Source: Eremomyces bilateralis CBS 781.70
Taxonomy: Eukaryota > Ascomycota > Dothideomycetes > Eremomycetales > Eremomycetaceae
Direction of reading: 5' to 3'
Assembly (NCBI RefSeq): GCF_010015585.1
Contig: NW_022985079.1
Span: 1-64,000, forward strand
DNA length: 64,000 bases
The position numbers and the translations under genes were made by a program. The number at the start of each line of letters is the position of its first letter. Within the stretch, counting starts at the first letter, position 1. The notes below the pieces were generated by a model, which saw only the letters and a program-made list of their open reading frames with translations, ran no database searches and had not been told where the DNA came from. Shown in pieces: positions 62,112 through 64,000 of the stretch.

Positions 62112-62480
62112 ATGTCTTCTCAGGGTCTTTTCCCTGTTCTTGTGGCCTTTGCCGGCAACTCCCAATCCCATGAGGTGATACTTATTGATGAAAAAACCGA
62201 GTCCTTCAACGCACTCGCCACCCATGTGTACGCCCACCTAGGCCCTCATATCGACGATGAGTACCGTCCGAACGGACAAGAACGCCATATCACCAAGATG
62301 TGGGTGCAATGGAACCAAGTGAAGACGAACGAATTCCCCCTCAAAACGTATTTCTCAGACACCAATATCGGTGCGCTCCTGCACCTTTTGGCTGCTCGAG
62401 GCGGCGTCGATAAGGTCTATGCATGGCTCAATGAAATTGACGACCCGGAAGAAGAATATGACGACCCGGAAGAAGAATAG
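62112..62480 (+). CDS. Small hypothetical protein with acidic repeat tail
   Basis: A 122-aa frame starts MSSQGLFPVLVAFAGNSQSH and contains a compact-looking middle (HVYAHLGPHIDDEYRP, then TKMWVQWNQVKTNEFPLKTY). It ends in a duplicated acidic unit, DDPEEEYDDPEEE, encoded by a direct repeat at about 62441-62478. A pyrimidine-rich leader (62030-62111) precedes the ATG, which is why I prefer it to the in-frame ATG at 61935. There is no signal peptide or membrane segment. I recognise no family and assign no function. Third positions favour C/G moderately, which supports it being a gene. Confidence 0.5.
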   Translation: MSSQGLFPVLVAFAGNSQSHEVILIDEKTESFNALATHVYAHLGPHIDDEYRPNGQERHITKMWVQWNQVKTNEFPLKTYFSDTNIGALLHLLAARGGVDKVYAWLNEIDDPEEEYDDPEEE

Positions 62481-64000
62481 GTATGCATCCGTTCTTCATG
62501 TCTCTCATGGTGGTAGTTTACTAAGCTTTTGTTAGAATGCTCTGTCCCTAGGCACTGCAGGATGTTGTGAGCTGGTATCGGAGATACCTCACGTGGGATT
62601 AGATCTCTTAGAGAGCGTGCAAGGCGAGCAGATGATCATAGACGAAGATGTCAATTCACAACTCGAGCTATGAGTCGAAGATAGCTTTCAAGTTTCAACC
62701 TCAATTGCTCGACGAGCCACCCCCACCCATCCATCTGCAGCTGCGGGCGCTGGGATCTCAGGACACGTCCGTCTTCTGTCCGGACGCCCGCATGCTCGCG
62801 AAACCGTGATCGCGATTCGTGACCGCCATCGCAGGTTTTCGTATTAAGTCGTGTCGTCGATCCATCGTCCCAATATCAACGTCCTGCGACTGAACTTTTC
62901 ATGATGTTAGATTGCTTCATCACGGGAGATAGCCGCTTTCGGGTTAGAGAATCAATCGTGAAAATTAATTGGAGGGGGAATTGGACTACCGGGTGCCCGG
63001 GCTTGGCGGGTTCCCTGTCGATTTGGTGCTAACGTGCCCCGCAGTGGCGGCTCGACCAGCCACAGCGAAGGGGCCTGGCACAGGGGGTGGACGCGGCGGA
63101 ACCGCAGCACCTGAGCCGAGGCCGCTAGGGAAGTGTTGAATAGTAGTACGGAATAGTAGTGTGACTGAATCACGTTCCGCCGCCAATTCCGTTGCTCCTT
63201 CCAACCGTGATGAGAGGCTGTTCCGCCACTGCGTTGCGCTTGCGGATAGAGGGCGTGTTGGTATCGGTTTCCACTCATTGTGAAGATGATAGTTTTGAGA
63301 GTTTGGTATCTTGACGCTTTGTGGTTGTTCGTATGCGGTTCACCAACTCGAGTTGGTTTGCGTTGGGGGGCGGAAGGAGGATAGGGTTTCGCCTGCTTCT
63401 CACCAAACAGGAGAACGCCTACACAGTAAGCGTATCCCCCCAAAGACAGCTCTGCTTTGGCTCGGACGGTGTATATTGTCTCTGCATACAATATGACCGT
63501 CAGGTTCCCGGGCCTCACCAACGTGGAGGTACAGAGTCTGCTTTCAGATGCCCGTATAATACTATATAGCCACCTTATATATTAACCTAAGATCGTCGGT
63601 CTTCACCCATCGCCGATCAGTATGAAGCAGAGAAGCAGAGACGAAACTGAACGATTGTTGGCCTATTTAATAGGCAACCAGCGTAAGCGCTGAAAATACT
63701 TCCATTCATGTTACGCTAGGTCGCTGAACGAACGCTGAGAACTCGCTACAGTCTTTGGACAAAATAATAATCGGAAAAGCAAAGGCTAATGAAAGCTACC
63801 TGCTCGCTTTCCAACTTCCGACTCCTGCTGTGGCAAGCTGGGGGCTCACGATCCCTTAAGTCCTTCTGTGCTTCCTGGAGTGTCTTCTTCATATCGGAAT
63901 AGAGGGTCGGATCGGGCTTCCTCCGCCTCCTACCACCTGGAAATACAACCCTCCGCACTCGATTCACGCAAGGAATCAGTGGCTGATAGTACGGCGTGAA
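62481..64000. other. Right-hand end of the window, unassigned
   Basis: A 189-codon minus frame (62952-63521, possible internal start MSGNRYQHALYPQ at 63278) and a minus frame at 63746-63967 are seen, but neither has a motif. The second could be part of a gene running off the window. No RNA gene was recognised. Confidence 0.35.

Noticed and set aside
62952-63278. Possible 108-codon minus gene starting MSGNRYQHALYPQ
   Set aside because: The start is plausible, but a second minus frame overlaps the same bases and the C-terminal half is Pro/Arg-rich without motif; not enough to call.

Overview
The window looks like nuclear DNA of a filamentous ascomycete (Pezizomycotina). Its genes carry short GT-AG introns (about 44-330 nt) with CTAAC-type branch sites, its coding sequence is GC-rich, and its proteins match fungal families: MTC6, a TPR/OGT glycosyltransferase, SEC62, a gamma-tubulin complex (GCP6-type) subunit, the HOG1/SakA MAP kinase, NAD-isocitrate dehydrogenase subunit 2, exocyst SEC5, a group III G-alpha and eIF2B-gamma. 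All exon models were read by eye from splice signals and reading-frame continuity. I cannot fix the genus.

Layout. 0.3-2.7 kb: MTC6 (-). 3.7-4.8 kb: two-repeat Myb regulator (-). 5-19.5 kb: a stretch of about 14.5 kb with no gene I can recognise. 19.5-21.1 kb: an unidentified broken ORF, a two-stem hairpin and a scrap of a histidine-phosphatase gene. 22.2-27.4 kb: OGT-like protein (-). 27.4-31.6 kb: empty spacer. 31.6-32.9 kb: SEC62 (+). 33.6-33.9 kb: small protein (-). 35.6-38.5 kb: GCP6-like (+). 39.0-40.2 kb: decayed HET-domain gene (+). 42.4-43.8 kb: HOG1 (+). 44.8-46.5 kb: IDH2 (-), divergent from SEC5 (+, 46.9-50.3 kb) across 475 bp. 50.3-55.2 kb: spacer rich in pyrimidines and microsatellites. 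55.2-56.7 kb: group III G-alpha (+). 57.8-59.5 kb: eIF2B-gamma (-). 60.2-60.7 kb: pogo/Fot1-type transposase remnant (-). 62.1-62.5 kb: small hypothetical protein (+). The rest is unassigned.

The genes do not form a pathway cluster. Most are dispersed housekeeping genes for secretion and membrane traffic (SEC62, SEC5), the cytoskeleton (GCP6-like), central metabolism (IDH2), translation (eIF2B-gamma) and signalling (HOG1, G-alpha, OGT-like). The HET relic, phosphatase scrap and transposase relic mark decaying stretches between them.

The most unusual signal is compositional. Inside coding exons, blocks of a few hundred bases that are almost free of G alternate with blocks almost free of C. 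Exons on both strands tend to begin C-rich on the coding strand just after the 3' splice site and end G-rich just before the next 5' splice site or stop. Long exons run through several such cycles.
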